Made by a program: the position numbers and the translations under genes. The notes under the pieces are model-generated. The model saw only the letters and a list, made by a program, of their open reading frames with translations. It did no database searches and was not told the origin of the DNA. A stretch of DNA of 64,000 nucleotides from Alicyclobacillus kakegawensis NBRC 103104 (GTDB lineage Bacteria > Bacillota > Bacilli > Alicyclobacillales > Alicyclobacillaceae): positions 62,001 to 126,000 of the forward strand of contig NZ_BCRP01000005.1 in NCBI RefSeq assembly GCF_001552655.1, written 5' to 3'. Below, in pieces: positions 35,910 through 45,316 of the stretch. The number at the start of each line of letters is the position of its first letter. Within the stretch, counting starts at the first letter, position 1.

Positions 35910-37004
35910 TCACCGACCGCTCCGAATCCCCAACACGGCCAGGAGAACCGGCACCGCCACAATCGCCACCAAAAAAACCCACGCGCCCGGGCGCGCCATG
36001 TTAAGCGTCCAGCCCACACCAAACCGTTTGGGCACCAGCACGGCCGGATCGTCCCGGTTGAAGTAGATGACCCCGGCCAGCCAGAACCGGTCATCATCGC
36101 GCTCTGCCGCGGCGGAGGGAGCGGCGACAGACCGCGGACCGCGCGCCTTTCGCGCCGCGCGATAGGTGATGACAAGCAGCAGGACGACCGCCAAGGGTGG
36201 CAACAATTCGGCCGCCATGGCCGCCCCTTTCCCATGCCCGGGGCCGGTCGCCAATATGCACTCGACGCCCACAAAGACGGCGTTGACGCAAGCAGCGAGC
36301 AGCCACAGCCCGCGGACAATCGTGCGTGTGAACGCCCACTCGCGGCCGGCGGCCCGGCTATCGGAGCCAATCCGCAGCGGCGCCCGCTGCACCATGGCGG
36401 TGATAGCGCCCATCAGCAAGGTCAGCCCCAGCGCCACGAGGATGGGCGAGAAAACGCTGAAGAATGACTTGTGCGCCCAGCCGTTCGGGTGGCCTTGCAG
36501 ATCAAAATGGACGGGCAGGGGGTCGGGCAAGTGAGGGTAGGCGACTCCTGCCACCGCCGCCCCGGCGAGCAGAATGACCAGCGCTGGCAAGGCCCAGACC
36601 ATACCCACCTTGGGACGGCGGGAGGGCAGCCACTCGGTGTCCACCGTGACAATCTGGCGCTGTCCATCCAACCATTTCTCGCGCCGTTTGGCACGGCGGA
36701 CGAAGCCGCGGCAGACCAGGTACATCACCATCTGCCCGACCAAGGCCAGGGCCGGACCGCCGAGTCCCAGCCGTGCCCACCCGCCCCACAGCCGCACGGC
36801 TAGGCACCCCCAAGCGACGGCCAGAATCCCGACGAACGAAACGCCCAATCGGTATACGTGGCGCGCCCGTTGAATGGCTGGATGGTCGAGGTGCGTCTGC
36901 GGGACGCGCACGCCAAACGCCAGCGTGGGCACCGTCATGCCCGGCACCAGCCAACCCGCCAGCGAGATCACAAGGACCAGCAGGGCTTGGTATACATAAT
37001 CCAT
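35910..37004 (-). CDS. DUF1648/DUF5808-type membrane protein
   Basis: About seven hydrophobic segments in 364 residues. The middle contains the DUF1648 stretch LPDPLPVHFDLQGHPNGWAH, and the C-terminal part has the DUF5808 motif RDDPAVLVPKRFGVGWTLN. Relatives are often paired with a GntR (YtrA/YhcF) regulator, as here: its ATG overlaps the GntR stop by one base. SdpI immunity proteins share the DUF1648 portion, but a role in immunity is only a possibility. Confidence 0.8.
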   Translation of the reverse strand: MDYVYQALLVLVISLAGWLVPGMTVPTLAFGVRVPQTHLDHPAIQRARHVYRLGVSFVGILAVAWGCLAVRLWGGWARLGLGGPALALVGQMVMYLVCRGFVRRAKRREKWLDGQRQIVTVDTEWLPSRRPKVGMVWALPALVILLAGAAVAGVAYPHLPDPLPVHFDLQGHPNGWAHKSFFSVFSPILVALGLTLLMGAITAMVQRAPLRIGSDSRAAGREWAFTRTIVRGLWLLAACVNAVFVGVECILATGPGHGKGAAMAAELLPPLAVVLLLVITYRAARKARGPRSVAAPSAAAERDDDRFWLAGVIYFNRDDPAVLVPKRFGVGWTLNMARPGAWVFLVAIVAVPVLLAVLGIRSGR

Positions 37005-37411
37005 CAGGCATGCCTCCCCGATTGCGGCGGTGCGTCCTCGCTGCTCCGGTGCTCAAACTCTGCCAGCACCGCGCGGTACGCCGCATCCACCTGCGCCCGC
37101 GCGATGCCCTTGGCGACTGCTTCCGCCAGCACCAGGCGCAGCTTGTGCTGCCACGCCTCGGTGTCAGCCTCGCTGCGGCTCGTGTGCACGACAGCGCCAG
37201 ACTTGCGCGAGAGGCGGATGAACCCCTCTTGGCGGAGCAGGTCGTACGCTTTGTTCACGGTGTGGAAGTGAATCCCAAACTCGGCCGCCAATTCGCGAAT
37301 CGGAGGCAGGTTGTCGCCCTCGCGCAGGGTGCCCGCGGCGATGGCCAACACCACCTGATCCCGGATCTGCTGGTACAGCGGCTGCTCCCCGCCCAGGTCC
37401 AGCTCCATGCG
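37004..37411 (-). CDS. GntR-family regulator, YtrA/YhcF type
   Basis: A compact regulator of about 135 residues. The winged helix is PLYQQIRDQVVLAIAAGTLR, then LPPIRELAAEFGIHFHTVNK, with a short helical dimerisation tail as in the YtrA subfamily. The GTG at 37411 has GGAGG 8 bases upstream and is preferred to the ATG six codons earlier, which lacks a site. It is coupled to the DUF1648 gene and preceded by an AT-rich palindrome. Confidence 0.88.
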   Translation of the reverse strand, partial: RMELDLGGEQPLYQQIRDQVVLAIAAGTLREGDNLPPIRELAAEFGIHFHTVNKAYDLLRQEGFIRLSRKSGAVVHTSRSEADTEAWQHKLRLVLAEAVAKGIARAQVDAAYRAVLAEFEHRSSEDAPPQSGRHA

Positions 37412-37434
37412 CACGCCGCTCGCCTCCATTTGTT

Positions 37435-37458
37435 ATATATATGATGTATCAAATATAT
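37435..37458 (-). promoter_or_regulatory. AT-rich palindromic operator/promoter of the gntR gene
   Basis: A 24-bp pseudo-palindrome of the form ATATAT...TGATGTATCA...ATATAT in otherwise GC-rich DNA, immediately upstream of the gntR start. Likely the autoregulatory site, overlapping the -10 region. Confidence 0.6.
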
Positions 37459-37567
37459 CCTAGTCGCTTCCTGGCGTCCATTCGCCTGGTGCGGAACACG
37501 GGGAAGTCCTGGAGACGGGGACGAAGGCGAGCAGGCGGGCGACGCTTTGCGCCGCCCTTGCGAGCGT

Positions 37568-38650
37568 TTATCGAACCTGTGCGATGATGCCGTTGTGGGC
37601 CTTGATGACCCCGTGGCGGACGATGGACAGCCCGTTTTCGTACAGATACAGGCCCATCTGCTGTACGGTCATCAGCTCCCGGTAGGTGTAGTTCATGGCC
37701 TCAGCCATGACGTGGTAGAACATGCGCGTCTTCCAATGCCAGCGGGGCGTCGTCAGGATGGCGTAGCCGCCCGGCTTGAGAAACTGGCGGTGCCACTCAA
37801 TCGCCTCAGGCTTGTATTCGTCCGGAAAGTGTTCGATGAGGCCGACGCTGAGAACGATGTCGAACTCGCGCCCAAACGGGAGGTCGCGGATGTCGCTGAC
37901 CAAAAACGACAGGTTCATCTCCGGTCGGTACCATACGCCCGGACCGCCGGTGCTGGGATTGGTGCCGAGAAACGGATACGCCTCCGGGAACTGGCCGAAC
38001 CGGTCGCTGGCGCAGAACGGATCGTAATCGACAAGCACCGCCTCGCCGCCTGGGTACATGGCGTACAACTGCATCGCCTCGTACCCGTCCGCCGCCCCGA
38101 GAAACAGGATGCGCGGGCGGGTCAGACCCAGGCCGCGGAACAAGGCGCGCTTGCCGCGCGGATCCCAAATCGCGTCCTCCACCCGATGAGCCAGGTTCCA
38201 AATCGCCAACTGTTCCCACTCGCGCAGGGCCCGCGCCACACGGGGGGCGTCCAGGCGCCCAACCGCCCGCACCAGGTCCCGCGTCGTCCGCCTCCGCTCC
38301 TCCGGAACGTTCTTGACAAACCAGGAGTGGAACGACCGATTGAACATCTCCCAGGACAGCTGGACGGGCATCGTGTCGCCGTTTTGCTCTTGCCACAGGC
38401 GCCTGCCCTGCGCGTAGTTTTCGACCCGAAACGGGCGTCCGACATCCTGCCAGCGCAACTGCGACCAATCGCGCACCAGGTTGTCGTCGATAAAATCGTC
38501 CAGCTCCGCCACCCGCGGGTGGCGCAAATCGATCCGGTAGTTGGCCACCAGCTGGGTGGCCCCCAGCTCGTAGCGCGGCCGCTCCCAATCCCCATCCGTG
38601 TTCCGCTGGGGCAGCCCGCCCCGCGCCCCCGGTTCTGGCAGTCCCGCCAT
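37568..38650 (-). CDS. SAM-dependent methyltransferase-like protein
   Basis: A 360-residue cytosolic protein. The C-terminal ~210 residues are a class I methyltransferase fold: RILFLGAADGYEAMQL (motif I), EAVLVDYDPF, DIVLSVGLIEHFPDE and LKPGGYAILTTPRWHW. The N-terminal ~150 residues are a helical domain I do not recognise. The ATG at 38650 has GGAGG 9 bases upstream, lying in the loop of a dyad. The longer frame to 38953 overlaps the lipoprotein gene and is rejected. Substrate unknown. Confidence 0.8.
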   Translation of the reverse strand: MAGLPEPGARGGLPQRNTDGDWERPRYELGATQLVANYRIDLRHPRVAELDDFIDDNLVRDWSQLRWQDVGRPFRVENYAQGRRLWQEQNGDTMPVQLSWEMFNRSFHSWFVKNVPEERRRTTRDLVRAVGRLDAPRVARALREWEQLAIWNLAHRVEDAIWDPRGKRALFRGLGLTRPRILFLGAADGYEAMQLYAMYPGGEAVLVDYDPFCASDRFGQFPEAYPFLGTNPSTGGPGVWYRPEMNLSFLVSDIRDLPFGREFDIVLSVGLIEHFPDEYKPEAIEWHRQFLKPGGYAILTTPRWHWKTRMFYHVMAEAMNYTYRELMTVQQMGLYLYENGLSIVRHGVIKAHNGIIAQVR

Positions 38651-38651
38651 G

Positions 38652-38671
38652 TGTGAACACCTCCGTTCACA
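38652..38671 (-). promoter_or_regulatory. Dyad presenting the methyltransferase ribosome site in its loop
   Basis: TGTGAAC-GGAGGT-GTTCACA on the minus strand: the Shine-Dalgarno core is the hexanucleotide loop of a 7-bp perfect stem, ending 1 base before the ATG. A second short dyad, TCCGAA-AA-TTCGGA, is at 38725-38738. Confidence 0.6.
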
Positions 38672-38870
38672 GGCCTGCCGCCTGCTCACCTTGCCGACTC
38701 CCGCACACGAGCAGCGCCTGTCTATCCGAAAATTCGGAACCCATTTTTCGCACGGACGCTTCTCCCACATGCCAAGTCTTGTACCTTCAGTGTACGCGAC
38801 AACGCCCGGCTGTGCAATCGGAGGCCGGGCGCCTGCAGGCAGGCTGCCCTCCGGCCGTTTGCCGGCCGCC

Positions 38871-39881
38871 TCACGCCGGGTATGGCTTCGTGCCCGCCGC
38901 CATGCGCACGGCCGTCGTGATTGGCTGCTCGCAGAGAGCCGTCGTTTGGACATCGAACAGTTGATTCTGCTCCAACCAGGCCACCGTCACGTCCGTCGAG
39001 CTCCCGCGTTCATGCACCAGGATCTCCCCGGCATCGTGCGGCACCGGCAAAAAGTACCGGTTGAGCAGCTGGACCACCTGCTTGGCTGTATCGGTGGGAG
39101 GAGAGGTCGTGTCCTCGCGCGTCACCAAAATCTGCCACCGCCCCTCCGACCAACCCATGCGCCCGATGCGCCGGTCTGGGTCCACCGCCGCCCTGCCGGT
39201 CAGTCCACTGCCCAGGGATACCTGGCTGGCCTGCCCCGGCACCCGGCGGGCATCACCCTTGTCGTTCCACAGCCCCCGCTGCGCCTCTTCCGCGGAGTCG
39301 TAACGCACTCCGCCAAACACGGCTACGCGGCCGTGCGGGGTGGACAGCTGGACCTCGTAGGCGGTCATCAAGCCCGGCCGCCCGGAGACCGGTCCCTCTG
39401 TGACCACATCGTGATAATACAAAGTGGTCTCACCGCCGGCCCCCACCGGGAACACGGTCGGCGCCCAGGCGCCGTCCCTGGCGCCGGCAGGTAGGTGGTC
39501 CATGGCCATGCGAACGATTTCTGGAAACGCCCGGATGGCCAAATCATCGCCCGACCCGTTGTTCAATCCGGCCGCCTGCCCGGCGCTGGAGGCTGCGCTC
39601 GCGGTCTGGTTCCCGTCCGCAGCCTGGCTCCCGTTTGTGTTGGCGGCGCCCTCGTTGTCGCCGCCCACCGCGCCGGTGTGGGACGAGCCTGCACCGTCCG
39701 AGGATCGGGCGGATCCCTTGTCCTGGCCCTGGGCTTTCCGCCCGTCCCCGGCGGAGCCCCGGGAAGCGGCGTGGCTGCCCCCATCCCCGGTTCCGCCCCA
39801 CAACCCCGAGCACCCGGAGGCAGCCAAAACCACGCCTATCATCACCCCGCTGACGGAAAGCCAAGCGGATCTTCTGCTCAT
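38871..39881 (-). CDS. Lipoprotein of unknown function
   Basis: A 336-residue exported lipoprotein. The signal peptide ends in the lipobox LAASGC (Cys24). A disordered Gly/Ser/Ala/Asn-rich spacer follows to about residue 110, then a globular domain with FPEIVRMAMDHLPAGARDGAW, VAVFGGVRYDSAEEAQ and a GWSEGRWQILV stretch. I do not recognise the family; the fold could be a peptidase-inhibitor-like or binding domain anchored outside the membrane. Monocistronic by position. Confidence 0.75.
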   Translation of the reverse strand: MSRRSAWLSVSGVMIGVVLAASGCSGLWGGTGDGGSHAASRGSAGDGRKAQGQDKGSARSSDGAGSSHTGAVGGDNEGAANTNGSQAADGNQTASAASSAGQAAGLNNGSGDDLAIRAFPEIVRMAMDHLPAGARDGAWAPTVFPVGAGGETTLYYHDVVTEGPVSGRPGLMTAYEVQLSTPHGRVAVFGGVRYDSAEEAQRGLWNDKGDARRVPGQASQVSLGSGLTGRAAVDPDRRIGRMGWSEGRWQILVTREDTTSPPTDTAKQVVQLLNRYFLPVPHDAGEILVHERGSSTDVTVAWLEQNQLFDVQTTALCEQPITTAVRMAAGTKPYPA

Positions 39882-39989
39882 GCTCGCATCGCCTCGCCTT
39901 TGGACGGCCCATTGCGGAGCCGTGTTGGCCGCGCTGGCGCCGTTTATCCAGTGTGACGAAGCGACGCGCGCCGGTGTGGCAGGAAAAAC

Positions 39990-41417
39990 CTAGGCAATCA
40001 GCCGCTTGTGCTCTTTGCGGCGCCAAAACCAGCGATAGTACCCGTACAGGAGCAACAAGCTCACCACAAACGCCGCGCAGTAGCCGAGCCACACTCCGTC
40101 GATGCCCAGGCGGGCGGACAGCAAGTAGGCCACCGGGATTTCGACGCACCAAATCGAAATCACTGACAGCACCGTCGGCCAGACCACCGTGCCGCTGGCC
40201 CGCATGATGCCGGAGAACACCTGCGCATTGCCAAAGATGAGATAGCTCCACAGCGTGATCATCAGCAGCCGGAAGGCCATCCTCAGGGTGTGCTCATTCG
40301 TCAGGAACCAGCTCAGGATGCCGCGGGCAAACAGGTAGCAGAGTATCACCAGCACACCGCCGACCACGTAGTTCAGCAGCACCCCAGAACGGATGACCTG
40401 CCGCAGCTGTTCCGGCCTGCCGGCGCCAATCACCTGCGCCCCGAAGATGGAAACCGCGATGCCGATGCTCACGGCTGGCATCTGCACATAATTGGCGACT
40501 TGATAATAGGCGCCGTACGCCGCCGTCGCGTCCGATCCGTAGCGGTTCACCAGCGTCACAATCGCGATCTCGGACAGCGACACCATCACCATCTGCACCC
40601 CGGTTGGAAAGCCGATGCGCAGCAGCTGGCCGAGGATAGCGGCGTCAATCTTCAGTCCGGCCACAATTTCCCTGTCCAGCCGCAGCGGGTGCCGTCGCAC
40701 ATGCAGGTACACAAGCATGAGGACAAAGGTCGCGAGCGTCGCCACCACATTCGCCCAAGCCGCCCCGTACAGCCCGAGCCTGGGCAGCCCCACCCAGCCG
40801 AAGATGAACGTCGGTGTCAGCAGCAGGCTGAGCCCGGTGCTGACCACCAAAAAATAAAACGGGGTGCGGGAGTCGCCGGTTCCCCGCATAAAGGTCGTAT
40901 ACACCGCGTAGACAAACAGCATGGGCAGGGCGTAGAAGAAGATCCGCGCGTATCCGGTCGCGCTGGCCAGGATATTAGTCGGCGTTCCCATCCAGGTGAG
41001 GACCGTGTGCGTGCCAATTCCCCCCGCCACGGCGAGGACGACCCCGACCAAAAAGGTAAAGGTCAGCGACGTTCCGGCCACTGCCTTCACCCTGTCCATC
41101 CGCCCCGCCCCGTAGGCTTGGCCGATGAGCACGCTGCTGCCGCTGGCGATGCCAATCATGAACGAGATGAGGAAGAACACCACCGGAAACACGGCCGATC
41201 CGGCCGCCAACGCGTCCACGCCGATGAATTGGCCCAGCAGCACCGAACTGACGGCGCCGCCAATCGATTGCAGGGCGTTGCTCAGCATGAGCGGGATCAA
41301 GAAGACAAACAGCGTCTTCCACATCGGACCCTGACGCAGCGGTTGCGGCGCAGCGGTCTGCTTCCCGCGCTCAGCCGGGCTGCTGGCCTCCAGGGCGACA
41401 TCTTCGGACACATGCAT
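39990..41417 (-). CDS. MATE-family efflux transporter
   Basis: Twelve-helix multidrug/cation antiporter of about 475 residues. The internally repeated MATE pattern is clear: LIPLMLSNALQSIGGAVSSV in the first half and LRIGFPTGVQMVMVSLSEIA in the second, with RGTGDSRTPFYFL and MRASGTVVWPTVLSV. The ATG at 41417 (third residue of the longer frame) has the better spacing. Single gene with its own promoter; substrate unknown. Confidence 0.9.
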   Translation of the reverse strand: MHVSEDVALEASSPAERGKQTAAPQPLRQGPMWKTLFVFLIPLMLSNALQSIGGAVSSVLLGQFIGVDALAAGSAVFPVVFFLISFMIGIASGSSVLIGQAYGAGRMDRVKAVAGTSLTFTFLVGVVLAVAGGIGTHTVLTWMGTPTNILASATGYARIFFYALPMLFVYAVYTTFMRGTGDSRTPFYFLVVSTGLSLLLTPTFIFGWVGLPRLGLYGAAWANVVATLATFVLMLVYLHVRRHPLRLDREIVAGLKIDAAILGQLLRIGFPTGVQMVMVSLSEIAIVTLVNRYGSDATAAYGAYYQVANYVQMPAVSIGIAVSIFGAQVIGAGRPEQLRQVIRSGVLLNYVVGGVLVILCYLFARGILSWFLTNEHTLRMAFRLLMITLWSYLIFGNAQVFSGIMRASGTVVWPTVLSVISIWCVEIPVAYLLSARLGIDGVWLGYCAAFVVSLLLLYGYYRWFWRRKEHKRLIA

Positions 41418-41435
41418 CACCATCCTTGTAGAGAG

Positions 41436-41485
41436 CGCTTGTGCGCAAGCGTATCGATAGTACGGTATTTTCTGGTCTTTGGGAA
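41436..41485 (-). promoter_or_regulatory. Promoter and leader dyad of the MATE gene
   Basis: TTCCCA (41480-41485), 17 bp, TACTAT (41457-41462) on the minus strand. At the expected transcript start lies the perfect dyad CGCTTG-TGCG-CAAGCG (41436-41451), a possible operator. Confidence 0.55.
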
Positions 41486-41694
41486 GTCCCCAGTTCGGGA
41501 CGCCGGCGGACGCCTCCAGCGGCGATTCAGGGCTCCGATTTCACGGATGGAGTATTTTTGCCGCCTGCGCGTATGCTATGTGGGAACAACGGATCGACGC
41601 ATAGTGTATAATGGACAAGGTGCCCACTTGGGCGTTCGACCTATCTTTGCATAATCGTATTTAGTACGGAATCCAACATGAGGAGGAACCCGGT

Positions 41695-42123
41695 ATGACG
41701 CAAGCAACCCTGCCTGAAGCGGCGAACTCCCTGCAGTCGAAGGACGAGGTGTTCGACCTGCTGCTCAAGCCCGAGGTGCAGCAATCGCTGGCCACTCTGG
41801 TCGAGAACCTGCCGCGCATCGCGGGCATGGTGGCGGTCTTGAACAAGGTCTGCGACCTGGCCAAGGAAGTCCTCACCGACGCCGAGTTCATGGGCGCCGT
41901 CGATGAGATGATCCGCGAGAAGGCAAAGCCCATTCAAGCGAAGCTGGGCGATCTGCCGTCCGCCATTCAGGAAGCCCGGCAACGGGCCGAGGCGAGCAAC
42001 GCCCAGATTGGCCTGTTTGGCATCCTGCGCCTGCTCAAGGAGCCGGTCGTGCAGAAGAACCTGCGCTTTGTCGCCGCACTGTGCGAGGTTTTGGCGGAGC
42101 GCGACGCAGCCAAGAACCGCTGA
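41695..42123 (+). CDS. DUF1641-family protein
   Basis: A 142-residue helical protein with the DUF1641 look: LLLKPEVQQSLATLVENLPR, VLNKVCDLAKEVLTDAEFMG and GLFGILRLLKEPVVQKNLRF. Such proteins often sit near formate dehydrogenase or quinone oxidoreductase genes, but none is present here. The ATG has GAGGAGGAA upstream. A TTGGGC-16-CATAAT promoter (41629-41656) precedes it. Function unknown. Confidence 0.82.
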   Translation: MTQATLPEAANSLQSKDEVFDLLLKPEVQQSLATLVENLPRIAGMVAVLNKVCDLAKEVLTDAEFMGAVDEMIREKAKPIQAKLGDLPSAIQEARQRAEASNAQIGLFGILRLLKEPVVQKNLRFVAALCEVLAERDAAKNR

Positions 42124-42210
42124 GTCCACCTTAAGGACAGCGCCAACCGGATCGGGCCAGCCGTTTGGCTGCGGGAGGCGCTGCCCACGCCCCGCACCAT
42201 TCCTTCCGTC

Positions 42211-43572
42211 TCAGTCTGCCTGCTGCGGACGCCCCTTGGGCAGGCGCCAACTCATCCATATGACAGACGCCGCAAACACAGCCAAAATTCCCGCCAGGAT
42301 GCGCAACCGCCCGGTCGTCAAGGACGATCCGAAGACCATGCCGAGCAGGACGGACGAGATAATCGTTCCCATGTAGCGGGCTGTCATGAACAGGCCGGAG
42401 GCGGCCCCGATGATCTCCTTCGGCGCACTGGCGAACAAGGCGGCCTGCATGCCCACATTGTTCAATCCATTGCTGACGCCCAGCACGAGCAGGACGGCAA
42501 TCAGCAGCGCCAGCGGGCTGGCCTGATGAAACGTGGTCATGCCCAGCGCCCCTAGCGTCATCAACCCGCCGGACAGCAGCAGACCTGGCCGCGACCCCGA
42601 CCTGTCGACCCAAGCCCCGGTCAGAGGCGCCACCAACACGGAGACACCGGCTAGACACAGCATCAACAGGCCGGTCTGCTGTGCGTCAAAGCCACGCACC
42701 TCCTGCAGATATGTCGGCATGCCGAAGAAGAAAGAATAGAAAATCACATTGACGACAGCAAACTGGATGTGCACCCAGAGAAAGAGGTGGTTTCGGGCAA
42801 ACATGCGGATGCGGATGAAGGGGCTGTCCGCGTGCAGCTCACGCCAGACAAACCCGGCCAATGCCAGCACACCGACCACGCCCGCGTACACGTTCACTTC
42901 CTGCTCGAAGGACAGCAGGAACATCAGAATGCCAACGATGCTGAGCGCAAACAACAGGATGCCGGGAAAGTCGAGGGCAGTGAGAAGCGACCGCACGTCC
43001 GCCGCTTGGGACGGACGCCGCGGGTCTCTGGGCAGCGCCCACAGCGCCAGGCAGAAACCCGCGGCGATGATGGGCAGATTGATGATAAAAATCGCTGGCC
43101 AGTCAAAACTGTGCAGCAGCACCCCGCCGATGGTCGGCCCGAACGCGGCCGCACCGGAGGAGAACACGGCCAGGAAGGCGAGCGCCTTTGCCTGCCCGTC
43201 GCTGACCCGGTGGCGGACAATCGCCATCCCTGCCGGATACAGCACGCTGCTGCCCACGGCCTGTATAAGCCGGAAAACCACCAACCAGGCGAAGCTGGGG
43301 GAAAACGGGGCGATGACGGACGAGAGCGCCACCAATCCCAGGCCAATCAAAAACAGGCGCTTGTGCCCGAACAAATCGGCCACCTTGCCCATGACCGGCT
43401 GGGCTATCGCGCTGGCCAGATAGTAACTTGAGATCAGCCACGACACGGCCGCGAAGCTGAGCCCGAACACGTCTTGGAAACGCGCGATGGCGACCGAAAT
43501 CAGCGAAGAGTTGAGGGGGTTCAACAACACCCCGAGGGCAATCGCCAACAATAACCATACCGGCCGCTGCAT
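42211..43572 (-). CDS. MFS drug exporter (DHA2-like)
   Basis: A 453-residue transporter with 12-14 hydrophobic segments. Motifs: LNPLNSSLISVAIARFQDVF in the first helix, GKVADLFGHKRLFLIGL (motif A) and VFRLIQAVGSSVLYPAGMAI (motif B). The ATG at 43572 follows AGGAGG by 8 bases; the longer frame to 43728 has no ribosome site. No regulator adjacent; substrate unknown. Confidence 0.9.
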   Translation of the reverse strand: MQRPVWLLLAIALGVLLNPLNSSLISVAIARFQDVFGLSFAAVSWLISSYYLASAIAQPVMGKVADLFGHKRLFLIGLGLVALSSVIAPFSPSFAWLVVFRLIQAVGSSVLYPAGMAIVRHRVSDGQAKALAFLAVFSSGAAAFGPTIGGVLLHSFDWPAIFIINLPIIAAGFCLALWALPRDPRRPSQAADVRSLLTALDFPGILLFALSIVGILMFLLSFEQEVNVYAGVVGVLALAGFVWRELHADSPFIRIRMFARNHLFLWVHIQFAVVNVIFYSFFFGMPTYLQEVRGFDAQQTGLLMLCLAGVSVLVAPLTGAWVDRSGSRPGLLLSGGLMTLGALGMTTFHQASPLALLIAVLLVLGVSNGLNNVGMQAALFASAPKEIIGAASGLFMTARYMGTIISSVLLGMVFGSSLTTGRLRILAGILAVFAASVIWMSWRLPKGRPQQAD

Positions 43573-43758
43573 GGGCAACTCCTCCTGCGTTGATACTGAG
43601 ACTGCACCACCTTTCCATATCATACCGCAGGTGGAGGGCGCAACCGCAGCCAGCAGGCCGGGCCACGGCGATCCGCCTGGCTTCTGACACTCACCAAGAC
43701 CGCCGTGGCCGCGGGCACCCGGTCCCATGCTGTCACGCCCATCTCTGGACAGACCAGA

Positions 43759-45285
43759 TTAAACCGTGGCTCCCAGCCCCGTCTCATAGTCGCCGCGCGC
43801 CGTTTCGTCCTCCCCTTCTTTCGCCCCAAGGGCGCGAAACACCCAGGTGAACACCACCGCGACCAGCAGGTTGGCAGCCAAGGCCCACACCGCCGCGTAG
43901 ATGGAGACGGCGACACCGCCGATGTGCACGGTGTAAATGGAGCTGGCGAAATGGTTTGCAATCGCCATGCCGGTGCCCATCACCATGCCGACCGCCCACC
44001 CGAGCAACAGCGCCCAGCGGTGCAGCCAACGGGTATACAGTCCGAGGATGATGGCGGGAAGCGTCTGCAGAATCCAGACGCCACCGAGGAGCTGCAGGTT
44101 GATGGCAAACGCCTTGGGCATCGCGACAATAAACACGAGAGCACCCAGTTTGACGATGAGAGAGACGATTTTTGCTACCTTTGATTCTTCCTGGCCGCTG
44201 CAGCCAGGCCGGAAAAACTCCTTATAGATGTTGCGAGTGAACAGGTTGGCGGCGGCGATGGACATGATGGCCGCCGGCACCAGCGCGCCGATGGCGATGG
44301 CGGCAAACCCAAACCCGGCAAACCAGGAAGGAAACTCCTTAAGAAACAGAAGCGGCACCGCCGCCGACGTGTTGTCGGTCGTCTTCACGCCAGCCGCCCA
44401 GGCCATGTATCCGAACAACGTGATGAACGCGAGCACCAGCGAATACGCCGGGAGAAGCGCCGCATTGCGTTGAATCACGCGTCGGTTGCTAGAACTCAGG
44501 GTGCCGGTGATGGAGTGTGGGTACAAGAACAGCGCCAAGGCAGATCCGAGCGCCAGTGTCGAGTAGGCCAGGTAACCAGAGGGTGGGAGAATCACGGCCG
44601 AAGTAGAAAGCGCTTTCTCTGACGCATGGAAAATATCAGCGAAGCCGCCGAGCTTGAGCGGAATGACAATGACCGCGACGAGCACCGTGATGTAGATCAT
44701 CAGGTCCTTGACCACGGCAATTATCGCCGGTGCCCGCAAACCGCTGGTGTACGTGTACAGAGCCAGAATCAGGAAGGCGATGATGAGCGGCAAATCGCCG
44801 AGCAATCCAGAGCCGGTGATGCCCATAGCCGCAATCACCGCCTGCATGCCGACCAATTGCAAGGCGATGTACGGCATCGTGGCCAGGATGCCGGTCACCG
44901 CCACAGCCAGCGCCAGGGAACGGCTGCCATAGCGACCCTTGACGAAATCGGAGCCGGTGATGTACCCGTGCTTTTTGGCCACCGACCACAACCTCGGCAT
45001 CACGACAAACACAAACGGGTATACGATGATGGTGTACGGCACGGCGAAGAATCCGGTGGCACCCGCTCCGTAGAGCAGGGCGGGCACCGCGATGAAGGTG
45101 TAAGCGGTGTACAGGTCTCCGCCCAGAAGGAACCACGTGATAACCGTGCCAAACCGGCGCCCGCCCAGCCCCCACTCGTGCAGCTGGCTCAGGTCGCCGC
45201 GCCGCCAACGGGCCGCCACAAAGCCCAGGACGGTCACAAAGACAAAAAAGAGGATAAATATGACCAGCGCCGGCCTATTCACCAT
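43759..45285 (-). CDS. Sodium:solute symporter, monocarboxylate (MctP-like)
   Basis: A 508-residue SSS-family membrane protein with about 13 hydrophobic segments. The stretch WFLLGGDLYTAYTFIAVPAL and the sodium-site region GALVPAAIMSIAAANLFTRN are typical of the MctP/YidK-like branch, which imports lactate, pyruvate or similar acids. It is preceded by a DUF3311 gene (31 bases between stop and start), a pairing known for this branch. The C-terminal tail is acidic. Confidence 0.86.
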   Translation of the reverse strand: MVNRPALVIFILFFVFVTVLGFVAARWRRGDLSQLHEWGLGGRRFGTVITWFLLGGDLYTAYTFIAVPALLYGAGATGFFAVPYTIIVYPFVFVVMPRLWSVAKKHGYITGSDFVKGRYGSRSLALAVAVTGILATMPYIALQLVGMQAVIAAMGITGSGLLGDLPLIIAFLILALYTYTSGLRAPAIIAVVKDLMIYITVLVAVIVIPLKLGGFADIFHASEKALSTSAVILPPSGYLAYSTLALGSALALFLYPHSITGTLSSSNRRVIQRNAALLPAYSLVLAFITLFGYMAWAAGVKTTDNTSAAVPLLFLKEFPSWFAGFGFAAIAIGALVPAAIMSIAAANLFTRNIYKEFFRPGCSGQEESKVAKIVSLIVKLGALVFIVAMPKAFAINLQLLGGVWILQTLPAIILGLYTRWLHRWALLLGWAVGMVMGTGMAIANHFASSIYTVHIGGVAVSIYAAVWALAANLLVAVVFTWVFRALGAKEGEDETARGDYETGLGATV

Positions 45286-45316
45286 GATGGTTTCGATGCC
45301 CCCTCCGACGGTTTCC

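Noticed and set aside
38823-38870. GC-rich stems after the lipoprotein gene
   Set aside because: Several alternative stems and no T tract; no single terminator can be supported.
38651-38953. N-terminal extension of the methyltransferase
   Set aside because: Overlaps the lipoprotein 3' end and contains no ribosome site; composition is Arg-rich shadow-like.
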